A DNA stretch of 63,408 bases from JAMQKA01 sp043951865. Its GTDB lineage: Bacteria > Bacteroidota > Rhodothermia > Balneolales > Balneolaceae. Positions 1 through 7,303 of the stretch are shown in pieces (within the stretch, counting starts at the first letter, position 1; the number at the start of each line of letters is the position of its first letter). The notes below the pieces were generated by a model. It was not told the DNA's origin, did no database searches, and worked only from the letters and a program-made list of their open reading frames with translations. The stretch spans positions 1-63,408 of the forward strand of contig NZ_JBINJF010000026.1 of assembly GCF_043951865.1 (NCBI RefSeq), written 5' to 3'. The position numbers were made by a program, and so were the translations under genes.

Positions 1-212
1 TGAGAATTAACATCCCTAAGATATTGAATATCAAGCGTTTGCATGGCCTTTCTTAGTTTAAAATTGTTAAAATCCTAACCCCTAAACGCGTTATGATAAA
101 TAACATACTGACTTAAAATCAAGTAGGTACAAAATCGGTTTACTTTTAAGAGTAAAAAATGCATTAGGGCGTTTGACGTCTTTTAAGATTTACGGAAGTT
201 AATCCCCCATTA

Positions 213-243
213 AAAATATTGACCATAGCGTTGGTCAAATATT
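213..243 (-). terminator. Rho-independent terminator after the MFS gene
   Basis: Inverted repeat with arms AATATTGACCA and TGGTCAAATATT around a 6-base loop. Read on the minus strand it is followed by TTTTTA, as in an intrinsic terminator. It lies 22 bases past the stop of the MFS gene and would end the operon that starts at the ArsR gene. The remaining bases 1-212 are AT-rich and show no gene. Confidence 0.6.
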
Positions 244-264
244 AAGACCTAACTTTGTTCAAAA

Positions 265-1512
265 CTACAATTTCGATTCTTGTGTGTAACGTTTCTCTCT
301 CATTCGCAACTGGATGACCCAGGCCGAGGCAAATGTGAGCGCTCCGATAGCAAACACCGCCGTATAAATCCCGAACCAGTCGGCAAGAACACCTGTAAGC
401 AGGGCACCGATGGCATAACCCAAATCCCGCCACAGCCGAAATATGCCAATGCTTTGCGCCCGCTGCCCCGGGTGGGTGTTATCGGCCACGGCGGCCAGGA
501 AGGTCGGATACACGATGGCGGTACCGAGCCCAAGCGTAAAGGAGAGCAGGATAAACTGAAGGTAGCTGACGGCCCACCCCATCAGCACGAGGGTCACCCC
601 TTGCAGCAGCATACCCCAGAACAGCATCTTCTTTTTTGACAGGTGATCGGCCATTTTACCCGTAGCAAGTTGTCCGACACCCCATACGGCCGGGTAAATG
701 CCGGTAATCACGCCAATAAGCCCCAGCGAAAAATCCAGATCAGCCAGTAGAATCGGCAGCAGGCCCCATACCAGCCCGTCATTCAAGTTGTTGACAAGCC
801 CGGCCTGGGTGACCGACCCCAGGTTGGGGTGCTTCCACGAGGTTTCGGCAAACAGGCGTTTGAGCCTGGGAACAGTCGAGGTTTCGGATTCGGCCCGGAC
901 GTGGTGGATGGTGTCTTTGATCAGCAGCCAGCTCCCCAGCAGTCCCAGCCCGGCCAGACCGATACCGATATAAAACGGGTAGGGACGCAGGCCGTATTCG
1001 GAGGCAACCCAGCCAGTGGCGAAGGCTACGAGGGCTACCGAGGCGTAACCGGCCGACTCGTTCAAACCCATTGCCAGGCCGCGATTACGCTCGCCTACCA
1101 GGTCGATTTTCATGACCACGGTACTCGACCAGGCCAGCCCCTGGTTAATGCCCAGCAGGACGTTGGCGGCAATAATCCAGCTCCAGCTCCCCGCATACAT
1201 CAGCATAAAGGGGACCGGCAGGGCAAACAGCCAGCCGGTAATCAGCAGCTTTCGGCGGCCGATACGGTCGGCTAGTGCACCGGCATAAAAGTTGGAAAGG
1301 GCTTTGACCACACCGAAAACAACAATAAAAGAGAGTATGGCTGTCTTGGCCGCCATACCAAAATCCACTTCGGCAATTTCGGGCAGGATGGTCCGCTCCA
1401 GGCCGACCATGCCGCCAACAAACCCGTTGATGATGACGAGCAGCGTGAACTGTTTCCAGTTTTCTTTCAGGCCGAGGCTCACCTTGCTGCTATGTTTACT
1501 GCCTGTCTTCAT
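265..1512 (-). CDS. MFS family transporter
   Basis: A 415-residue inner-membrane carrier of the major facilitator superfamily with about 12 hydrophobic segments in two halves. The loop between helices 2 and 3 carries GALADRIGRRK (residues about 77-87), the classic MFS motif A, and a second copy reads TGKMADHLSKKK near residue 290. The substrate cannot be read from sequence. It is the last gene of a minus-strand operon (ArsR-rhodanese, small secreted ORF, methyltransferase, nucleoside phosphorylase, this gene), 26 bases from the phosphorylase, so it probably exports a compound made or modified by those enzymes, or the agent sensed by the ArsR protein. A terminator follows it. Drug efflux is the alternative. 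The family call is firm; the role is inference. Confidence 0.9.
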   Translation of the reverse strand: MKTGSKHSSKVSLGLKENWKQFTLLVIINGFVGGMVGLERTILPEIAEVDFGMAAKTAILSFIVVFGVVKALSNFYAGALADRIGRRKLLITGWLFALPVPFMLMYAGSWSWIIAANVLLGINQGLAWSSTVVMKIDLVGERNRGLAMGLNESAGYASVALVAFATGWVASEYGLRPYPFYIGIGLAGLGLLGSWLLIKDTIHHVRAESETSTVPRLKRLFAETSWKHPNLGSVTQAGLVNNLNDGLVWGLLPILLADLDFSLGLIGVITGIYPAVWGVGQLATGKMADHLSKKKMLFWGMLLQGVTLVLMGWAVSYLQFILLSFTLGLGTAIVYPTFLAAVADNTHPGQRAQSIGIFRLWRDLGYAIGALLTGVLADWFGIYTAVFAIGALTFASAWVIQLRMREKRYTQESKL

Positions 1513-1538
1513 ATGTGTCGTTTGCTTTGGGAAACGTA

Positions 1539-2324
1539 TTACCTGTTAATATTCTCGATGACTTTTTCTACCAGGTTTAATGAGGCGATACTCCCGTTTT
1601 CGAGACCCTTTTCAAAGTCTCCGGTCTCCCGGGCCATAGTGTTGGTCAGATGGGCAAAGCAAACTACCTGTTGCTGCCGATATTCAGCAAAGGCATAAAG
1701 CGCAGCCGCCTCCATTTCTACGGCGTTTACCTGTTGTCGCTCAGCGTATTCAATGGCAGATGCGGTTTCCCGGTAGGGCGCATCCGTTGTCCAGCTTTTC
1801 CCAATCCCCACCGACAATTCAGGGTGGGACCGGAGCGGCTTCATATTTTCCAGCAACTCACGGTTTAGCAGCGCCGGTTTCCCAGGCGGCAGGTAATGGC
1901 AGCTTGTGCCCTCATCCCGCAGGGCCTCCTCAATCAGGATAAACTGCTTGCCGTCCGGTGGCGGTGTGATCGTCCCGGCCGAGGTGATGCTAACCAGTAG
2001 CTCGCACCCGCTGGCGAACATCTGCTCGGCCACCAGCACTGCAAACGAAGCACCGACCGCCTGCCCGATAATGCCAACCGTCCGGCCACCCAGCTCGAAT
2101 TCATGCATCGTCGTGTGATACCCCGCCCAGCAGCGGTTGACCGAAGCTCTGCCGCTTCTGTTAAGATACGTTACGATATCCCCGTCGGGGTCCAGCAGGC
2201 AGATATCCGGGATCTCGCATTCCGGCAACGATTTCTGTCGCCGGGCCTCCCGCAACAGGTTTTCCGGTTTGAAGACCGATTCTTCCTCGTAATCCTGTTT
2301 GTCGAAAAGTAGGTTCTTACTCAT
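1539..2324 (-). CDS. Nucleoside phosphorylase (PNP/UDP family)
   Basis: A 261-residue cytoplasmic enzyme of the PNP_UDP phosphorylase fold, which splits nucleosides with phosphate to a free base and ribose-1-phosphate. Visible marks are the central ITSAGT segment (about 113-118) and NAVEMEAAALYAF (about 200-212), the conserved stretch whose Met-Glu contacts the ribose. Length fits the family, and it looks closer to uridine-phosphorylase-like members than to trimeric PNP. The start overlaps the methyltransferase stop by 8 bases, which implies translational coupling. Membership of an ArsR-controlled operon beside an MFS exporter is unusual for a salvage enzyme. Enzymes of this fold also accept arsenate in place of phosphate, which may explain the context. 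Base specificity is unknown. Confidence 0.88.
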   Translation of the reverse strand: MSKNLLFDKQDYEEESVFKPENLLREARRQKSLPECEIPDICLLDPDGDIVTYLNRSGRASVNRCWAGYHTTMHEFELGGRTVGIIGQAVGASFAVLVAEQMFASGCELLVSITSAGTITPPPDGKQFILIEEALRDEGTSCHYLPPGKPALLNRELLENMKPLRSHPELSVGIGKSWTTDAPYRETASAIEYAERQQVNAVEMEAAALYAFAEYRQQQVVCFAHLTNTMARETGDFEKGLENGSIASLNLVEKVIENINR

Positions 2325-2946
2325 TGTGTTTGCTTGCTTTGATTACGACAAAACTTCCTTCTCCATATCCCGGTTTGGGTTGCTCCACCTGTTCGGGTTC
2401 CGGGCTAAAAAGCGTCTGCCGGAACTCGATGTCGGAAAAGCCCGCCTTCCTGAGGTGGGCTGCTGTCTGGTCGGGGGTGTGAAAGGTGGCCCGGCTGTAG
2501 ATAATCCCGGATTCCTTTGTATTTCGATAATGCCGGGCAATGGCCCCGTTTTTGTCCAGCATGCCGATCACCAGACGCCCGCCGGGCTTCAGGACGCGAT
2601 GGGCCTCCCGGCAGGCGGCCTCCAGATTATCCAGGAAACAATCGATGGTGACCATCGTGGCAAAGTCGAACGACTCATCGGCAAAGGGGAGCTCCTCGGC
2701 TCGGGCTATCTGCACCTGGATGCCTTTCTTTCGGGCCAGATCCGCCATGTTGGGAGCCGGCTCGATTCCAGTAGTGATCCCCAGCTCGTCGGCAAACCGC
2801 CCGGTGCCGGTGCCGATATCCAGCCCCTTGCCCTCCCGGGGGATGAAGGTTTTCAGGGCTTCCAGCTCCGACCGGTAGAGCACGGAGTGCTCCTCAAACC
2901 AGGCGTCATATTCTTCAGCAATGTCGTTAAAGGGATTCTTAGTCAT
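2317..2946 (-). CDS. Class I SAM-dependent methyltransferase
   Basis: A 209-residue soluble methyltransferase of the UbiE/Methyltransf_11 type. Motif I is GLDIGTGTGRF (about 40-50), the acidic end of strand 2 is GIEPAPNM, and the post-motif AEELPFADESFDFATM and HRVLKPGGRLVIGM follow in the usual order. The substrate is unknown. It lacks the clustered cysteines that ArsM arsenite methyltransferases use, so an ArsM role is not supported although the operon regulator is ArsR-type. It sits 11 bases after a 28-codon ORF and overlaps the phosphorylase start, inside the same minus-strand operon. Confidence 0.88.
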   Translation of the reverse strand: MTKNPFNDIAEEYDAWFEEHSVLYRSELEALKTFIPREGKGLDIGTGTGRFADELGITTGIEPAPNMADLARKKGIQVQIARAEELPFADESFDFATMVTIDCFLDNLEAACREAHRVLKPGGRLVIGMLDKNGAIARHYRNTKESGIIYSRATFHTPDQTAAHLRKAGFSDIEFRQTLFSPEPEQVEQPKPGYGEGSFVVIKASKHNE

Positions 2947-2957
2947 GTTCCTATTAT

Positions 2958-3044
2958 TTAGCGTTTCATCTTGTCCTGGGCGCTAATGGGTTGTGCTGAT
3001 AATGCAATCAATGCGAAAACGAGCGCTATGGTTAGTGATCTCAT
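2958..3044 (-). CDS. 28-residue signal-peptide ORF
   Basis: An ATG-to-TAA frame of 28 codons in the 125-base gap between the ArsR-rhodanese and methyltransferase genes. It starts MRSLTIALVFALIAL, continues to a plausible signal peptidase I site after PISA, and ends QDKMKR. It has n, h and c regions in order but almost no mature part. It is either a very small exported peptide or the surviving signal peptide of a deleted periplasmic gene; the short charged tail makes the relic reading at least as likely. No strong ribosome binding site is visible. Confidence 0.4.
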   Translation of the reverse strand: MRSLTIALVFALIALSAQPISAQDKMKR

Positions 3045-3071
3045 AATCGTAAAGAGTTGTAATTCACCTTT

Positions 3072-3743
3072 CTACTCATGGTTCGAATATTCAATCGGAA
3101 GCTCTTCAAGCATCCATTCGGGATATCCTTCATCGAGTCGTTTGGCCTGAAATCCCTTCTCCCGGAGCAGCTCGACCGCATCGTCGGCAAACACGCAGAA
3201 CGGTCCCCGGCAATAGGCCACGATTTCCTGGTCATCCGGCAGCTCATCCAACTTTTCCGAGAGCTCCTCAACCGGGATATTCACCGCCCCGGCAATGTGT
3301 CCCTCCTCAAATTCATGCTTCGGGCGCACGTCGATAACCGTAATGTCCCCGCCCCTCATCTTTTCGGCCAACTCCTCGCTCGACAGCGTTTCCAGGGATT
3401 GGCGTGACTCCCGGAACTGGCGCAGCACCCGCTCAACTTCGGCTACCCGTTCGATGCCCAGGTCCCGGAGCGCCTTCCACGCCTTATATACGCTTTCCCC
3501 GGCCAGCCCGTAGTACACGTGATTGCCCTCGCGCTGTGTGCTGACCAGCTGCGCCTGTTTGAGCACCTGCAGGTGCTGGGAGGCATTCGCCCCGGAGATG
3601 GCGGTTTCTTCGGCAATCTCTGCTACCGAAAACCGCCCCTGGGCCAGCAGTTCCAGGATTTCCAGCCGGTGGGAGTTCGACATCGCCTTTACAATGTTGG
3701 CCAGTTGCTGATAGACTTTGTTTTTGAAGATCCGTTTTTCCAT
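3072..3743 (-). CDS. ArsR-family regulator with C-terminal rhodanese domain
   Basis: A 223-residue two-domain protein. Residues about 5-95 form a winged helix of ArsR type (AMSNSHRLEILELLAQG, then AISGANASQHLQVLKQAQLV as recognition helix). Residues about 120-215 form a rhodanese domain with the active-site loop YCRGPFC and the marks DVRPKHEFEEGHI and GYPEW. The ArsR part has no CxC metal box in its recognition helix, so the cysteines of the rhodanese loop are the obvious candidates for sensing a thiophilic ligand or persulfide. First gene of a minus-strand operon. A near-perfect inverted repeat 50 bases upstream is the likely operator and suggests autoregulation and control of the divergent gene at 3885. 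Confidence 0.92.
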   Translation of the reverse strand: MEKRIFKNKVYQQLANIVKAMSNSHRLEILELLAQGRFSVAEIAEETAISGANASQHLQVLKQAQLVSTQREGNHVYYGLAGESVYKAWKALRDLGIERVAEVERVLRQFRESRQSLETLSSEELAEKMRGGDITVIDVRPKHEFEEGHIAGAVNIPVEELSEKLDELPDDQEIVAYCRGPFCVFADDAVELLREKGFQAKRLDEGYPEWMLEELPIEYSNHE

Positions 3744-3792
3744 GTCGCTCTGTTGGTTTTCCTGAATGATGCATCGTCAATATAGTAAGCAA

Positions 3793-3830
3793 TAAACAAC
3801 TATTCAATAAATCAATTGATTAGTTGTTTA
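3793..3830. promoter_or_regulatory. Likely ArsR operator, 16-bp inverted repeat
   Basis: Arms TAAACAACTATTCAAT and ATTGATTAGTTGTTTA match at 15 of 16 positions around the 6-base spacer AAATCA. The TCAAT/ATTGA cores resemble the TCAA-N-TTGA cores of ArsR/SmtB operators. It lies in the only divergent gap between the ArsR gene (3743) and the gene at 3885, placed to control both. Seen in sequence; binding is inferred. Confidence 0.7.
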
Positions 3831-3884
3831 AAATATGTTATCATGCAAATGAGTTGAAATTTTGATCACTAACACGCTATCGAT

Positions 3885-4223
3885 ATGAGCAGCCGGCCAC
3901 CTATCGCTTGTGACTTTTCAGCAATTGATGATAATGAGATTGAAGAACACCGCGAGAACGGCCGGGCGGTCTTCGAGGCGATCAGCGAGATTCGGGAGAC
4001 CCCGAACGGATATTCGTTTAAGCTTCCAGCCGATACCGATATTATTTCACGGGCTGGTGCTTTCATAGCCCGGGAACGACTGTGCTGCCCGTTCTTCGAA
4101 TTTACGTTAACAATTCCACCGGATCATAATCCGGTGTGGCTGAAACTCACCGGACGGCAGGGCGTGAAGCCCTATATAAAGGAAACGCTACTGCCCAAGC
4201 TGGATGCCTCAGTTGCAGGTTAA
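3885..4223 (+). CDS. Conserved small protein with Cys-Cys motif
   Basis: A 112-residue soluble protein without signal peptide or membrane segment. Near residue 68 it has ARERLCCPFFEF, a Cys-Cys-Pro motif shared by an uncharacterised family recalled as sitting near metal or arsenic genes; the rest, ending in LTGRQGVKPYIKE, fits that family. Another cysteine lies at residue 9. It is divergent from the ArsR-rhodanese gene and shares its operator region, so it is probably regulated with it. Binding of a thiophilic metal or oxyanion is a reasonable guess; no enzymatic function can be named. Confidence 0.75.
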   Translation: MSSRPPIACDFSAIDDNEIEEHRENGRAVFEAISEIRETPNGYSFKLPADTDIISRAGAFIARERLCCPFFEFTLTIPPDHNPVWLKLTGRQGVKPYIKETLLPKLDASVAG

Positions 4224-4400
4224 TCTGAACAGGGCTTCTTTTAACAAGATAATTCTATGCTTGACAATGCTTTAGCGGATAAATTGGGTGAACGAAATAC
4301 AAGGTTTTATGGGTTTTTGCCAATTATGTGCATATGGTGCGGCGGGCAGGAACCATCGCTACCCTGAAAGACGGTAACAACCGGTAATCCTTGCATCTGG

Positions 4401-4640
4401 TGTTCATTTTTTGAATGAGCAAAAAATGAACCGGCAACACTCACCATAAAATCCCAGATGTTGTTCTTGAGGGAGCTTCATTCAGGCTTCTGCTTATCAA
4501 CGTTGGCAGACGTTGCTGGCACCAGTAGCAGGGATTTTCTGGACTTGGGGCTGCCGGTGAGACTGGGTTTTATCCCTCCGGCCTATGGATTTATGAGCCG
4601 CCCGGGCAAACGCAGCGAAGGCGCGGGTTAGTTATTGGTT
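4401..4640. repeat. Dispersed intergenic repeat, copy 1
   Basis: About 240 bases with no gene that recur, diverged, at 63167-63408. Shared blocks in the same order are TGTTCATTTTTTGAATGA, a CAAAAAA-GAACC block, GGGATTTTCTGGACTT, CCCTCCGGCCT-TGGATTT, GAGCCGC and a final TTAGTTATT tract. The left end can fold on itself (GTTCATTTTTTG against CAAAAAATGAAC). A short related fragment lies at 13932. No transposase is linked. Bases 4224-4400 upstream show nothing recognisable. Confidence 0.75.
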
Positions 4641-4662
4641 ATTTGGTTAAACCAATAACTAA
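4628..4662. repeat. 13-bp perfect inverted repeat upstream of hydroxylase
   Basis: Arms TTAGTTATTGGTT and AACCAATAACTAA around a 9-base spacer, directly at the right end of the dispersed repeat. Further AATAAC and GGTAACCAATAACC units follow to base 4714, just before the next gene. Possible repeat terminus, or a cruciform or operator; there is no T-tract, so a terminator is less likely. Confidence 0.6.
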
Positions 4663-4719
4663 TTCCTAACAACTGATAACGAATAACGAATTACTGGTAA
4701 CCAATAACCAACCAACGCT

Positions 4720-5547
4720 ATGCAATCATTACTCGCAGCGCTGCAACAATCACAAGTGATCGCCATGCTGGCAGGACTGCTCCTGCTGTTTTTGTGGGAG
4801 AGCCTGCACCCGTTTTACGAGCATTTTCGTGGATCTTTTAAAGACCGGGGCAAACACGCGGTGCGCAACCTGGTTATGGGGGCACTCAATTCGGCTCTGA
4901 TAGCCGTCGTTTTTGTGGGACTCTGGTTTGCCGCCTCGGTCTGGGCCGACGACTACCGGTTCGGGATGATGCACTGGCTGCAGGATGGGCTCGGCCTGCC
5001 GGGATGGGTTCATGCCGCGGGTGCGGTGCTCCTCTTTGACGCATGGAGTTACGCCTGGCACCGCATGAACCACGAGATACCGTTCTTCTGGCGCTTCCAC
5101 CGGGTCCACCACTCCGATCCCAACATGGACGTGACCACCGCCAACCGCTTTCACATCGGGGAGATCTTCTTCTCCTCGCTGTTTCGCATTCCCCTGATCG
5201 CCCTGTTCGGCATCTACCTGTGGGAGCTGGTACTGTACGAGACGCTGATGTTTGCCGTGGTGCAGTTCCACCACTCCAATATTAATATTCCGGCGAAGGT
5301 GGATCGCGCCCTGCGGGCCGTCATCGTTTCTCCCAACATGCACCGCGTACACCACTCCCGCTGGCAGCCGGAGACCGATTCCAACTACAGCTCCCTGTTT
5401 TCGTTCTGGGACCGGCTGGCCCGCACCTTCCGGCTGAATCCCAATCCAAAAAACATTCGACTAGGGCTGGATGAGTTTGACCGGGAGGAGGACCAGACCG
5501 TGGGAGGCATGTTGAAGACGCCTGGGGATAAAAAGAAAAGGGAGTAG
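4720..5547 (+). CDS. Sterol desaturase / fatty acid hydroxylase family protein
   Basis: A 275-residue membrane di-iron enzyme. Hydrophobic segments occur near residues 8-25, 50-75, 95-110 and 145-175. The histidine boxes of the family are visible: HRMNHE (about 114), FHRVHHS (about 126), FHHSNINIP (about 182) and HRVHHS (about 207). Members hydroxylate or desaturate lipids, carotenoids or sterols using O2. The substrate cannot be told here. The gene stands alone between a repeat-rich gap and a convergent LysR gene. Confidence 0.9.
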   Translation: MQSLLAALQQSQVIAMLAGLLLLFLWESLHPFYEHFRGSFKDRGKHAVRNLVMGALNSALIAVVFVGLWFAASVWADDYRFGMMHWLQDGLGLPGWVHAAGAVLLFDAWSYAWHRMNHEIPFFWRFHRVHHSDPNMDVTTANRFHIGEIFFSSLFRIPLIALFGIYLWELVLYETLMFAVVQFHHSNINIPAKVDRALRAVIVSPNMHRVHHSRWQPETDSNYSSLFSFWDRLARTFRLNPNPKNIRLGLDEFDREEDQTVGGMLKTPGDKKKRE

Positions 5548-5649
5548 CTGCGCAAGACCTGTCACGTTTTGGGAACCTGCCAGGTCAGCCTAAACGGGAA
5601 AAGAGAGTTTACCTGAATTCCCTTGCAGAAGTTATTCAGTTGTATCGAT

Positions 5650-6552
5650 TCATGGAGTATATTGCTGAATGTCCTTTTCCTGCAGGAAAGAGAGAAAGTT
5701 TTGGGTTACAGGGGTCAGCTTTTTCTTCTTGTTGTATAACACATGCCACCGTGTCAAAATTGGGAAATCGTCGATACTTAATATGCTAATCTGGTTCAGG
5801 GAGAGTTCATTCCCCATACTGAGCCTGGATATCACGGAGATTCCTATCCCTGCCATTATCGCTTGCTTCACCGCCTCGTTGGTACCCAGCTCCATCGCGG
5901 GCTTCACATTGATGCCTTTGTCTCTAAGATACTGTTCCATTACCATGCGTGTACCCGAACCGAGTTCCCGGTAGATGAATGTCTGCTTGGCCAGCTCCTC
6001 GAGGGCGATGTGTTCCCGATAGGCAAGAGGATGATCGGGGGGAGCGGCCATCACGAGTGGATTGTCAAAGAAGGGTTTCGCCTCAATAGATTCATCTTCA
6101 GGAAGCTGGGTGAGGACAGCCAGATCAAACTCATTTTGAGAAAGGTGATGAAGTACCTCATTACGGTTGGTCACCTTCAGCTTGATCTCCACCAGCGGAT
6201 AACGGCGTTGAAATTCCCCCAGTAAATAGGGAACAAAATACTTGGCTGTGGAAGCTGCGGATATGGAAAGTGTGCCCTTCAGCCCACCCTGAAACTGCGA
6301 TACAGCCGAATCAAATGATTCCAGTTCCTGGGTAATACTCTTGTAAACTTCGTAAAGCCGTTCTCCCGCATTGGTCAGATAAAGCCTGCGTCCCACTATT
6401 TCAATAAGCGGTATGCCCACAGATTCCTGCAGTTGTTTAATCTGTATAGATACGGCTGGTTGCGACATGTGTAACTGCCGGGCTGCTTCCGTCATACTTT
6501 TATGACGAGCAACCATCCCAAATATTTGCAGCTGATGCAGAGTGAAATTCAT
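5650..6552 (-). CDS. LysR-type regulator (CbbR-like) divergent from dab genes
   Basis: A 300-residue LysR-family activator. Residues 1-60 hold the winged helix (HQLQIFGMVARHKSMTEAAR, then LHMSQPAVSIQIKQLQ), and about 90-295 form the periplasmic-binding-like effector domain. It is divergent from the small protein at 6737 and the DabB-DabA operon; LysR genes of the CbbR/CcmR kind often accompany inorganic-carbon uptake genes, so control by carbon status is likely. The 184-base divergent gap contains an AT-rich dyad. The specific effector is not readable. Confidence 0.88.
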   Translation of the reverse strand: MNFTLHQLQIFGMVARHKSMTEAARQLHMSQPAVSIQIKQLQESVGIPLIEIVGRRLYLTNAGERLYEVYKSITQELESFDSAVSQFQGGLKGTLSISAASTAKYFVPYLLGEFQRRYPLVEIKLKVTNRNEVLHHLSQNEFDLAVLTQLPEDESIEAKPFFDNPLVMAAPPDHPLAYREHIALEELAKQTFIYRELGSGTRMVMEQYLRDKGINVKPAMELGTNEAVKQAIMAGIGISVISRLSMGNELSLNQISILSIDDFPILTRWHVLYNKKKKLTPVTQNFLSFLQEKDIQQYTP

Positions 6553-6586
6553 TGCATAAATTATAGTTAATGCTAATTATCAATAT

Positions 6587-6604
6587 TATTAATTTTAATT
6601 AATA
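6587..6604. promoter_or_regulatory. AT-rich dyad, possible LysR site
   Basis: The inverted repeat TATTAAT-TTTA-ATTAATA lies 35 bases upstream of the LysR start in the divergent region, a common place for a LysR-type operator with an AT-rich T-N11-A dyad. The whole region is AT-rich, so a chance match is possible. Confidence 0.3.
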
Positions 6605-6736
6605 TAAAAAAGAATTTATTGTTGGGTGGTTTGAAAAGCATCATTCCCTTTTAGTGAAGAGATTCGGAATGTAGTTGCCGGATAAAGGGAAGAAAGCAAA
6701 ATAGTAATCCCAAAAAATCACCCAAACATATCAGAC

Positions 6737-7039
6737 ATGAAAACGGAAGTTAATAACCTGACAGGCTATGAACTTGTAAACGGAATGTTCACTGCCGAGG
6801 AAGCCCGAGAGGTATTGATGAGTTTAATCAGCAGCAAACTCAGATTTCACAGCAAAAAAAACCTGCATTCATACGAGAGGTCCGGCGTGGAAGATCCCAA
6901 ATCAGAAGAACGCATTAACGAGCTGCAGCAGCTTCGCAAACAGATACTGGCCGAGCTTGAAAAAGCAAACGAAGAGGGATTGATGGCAGAGCTGCAGGCA
7001 AATGTACAACTCAAGTTCCGGGAACCGGTGAGTAAATGA
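6737..7039 (+). CDS. Small conserved protein, helical, unknown function
   Basis: A 100-residue cytoplasmic protein, no signal peptide. The N-terminal half includes MFTAEEAREVLMSLISSKL, and a strongly charged helix, likely coiled coil, spans about 53-85 (SEERINELQQLRKQIL). It resembles a small conserved family of Bacteroidota-like genomes; no function is established to my knowledge. It is the first gene downstream of the LysR divergent region, 264 bases before dabB, and may share the regulator. It ends in LKFREPVSK. Confidence 0.75.
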   Translation: MKTEVNNLTGYELVNGMFTAEEAREVLMSLISSKLRFHSKKNLHSYERSGVEDPKSEERINELQQLRKQILAELEKANEEGLMAELQANVQLKFREPVSK

Positions 7040-7303
7040 AGTTTCATTCTTCCAGATCCGGTATTTAAACGGAAAATTTTTTGCATTCAGAGCTTGTCAT
7101 TGACCTGGATATTAGCAGGAAAAATGTGGCAGGATCCTGTTTTCCCGTACCGCGGATGTTCGAAAGACAGAAAGCAAAGAGTACATAAATAAATATTTAT
7201 ATAAACCATATAATATATTAATTATGCTTAATCATAAGTCTTTAATAGCTTCTGCGGTGGAAAAATTCAAAGGCACTTACTTTTTATTAATCATCAATCT
7301 CAT
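7040..7303 (+). promoter_or_regulatory. Intergenic leader of the dab operon
   Basis: A 264-base gap that carries no ORF of note. It contains a very AT-rich core with the palindrome ATAAATATTTAT at 7189-7200, followed by CATATAATATATTAATTATG. This is the most promoter-like part of the gap and a possible second LysR-type target in front of dabB. No riboswitch or hairpin terminator is evident. Confidence 0.35.

Noticed and set aside
2317..2946. ArsM arsenite methyltransferase
   Set aside because: The protein has a general SAM fold but lacks the conserved cysteine set of ArsM.
4750..5355. Long minus-strand frame inside the hydroxylase gene
   Set aside because: Antisense to a gene with all four histidine boxes; the reverse frame has no family resemblance.
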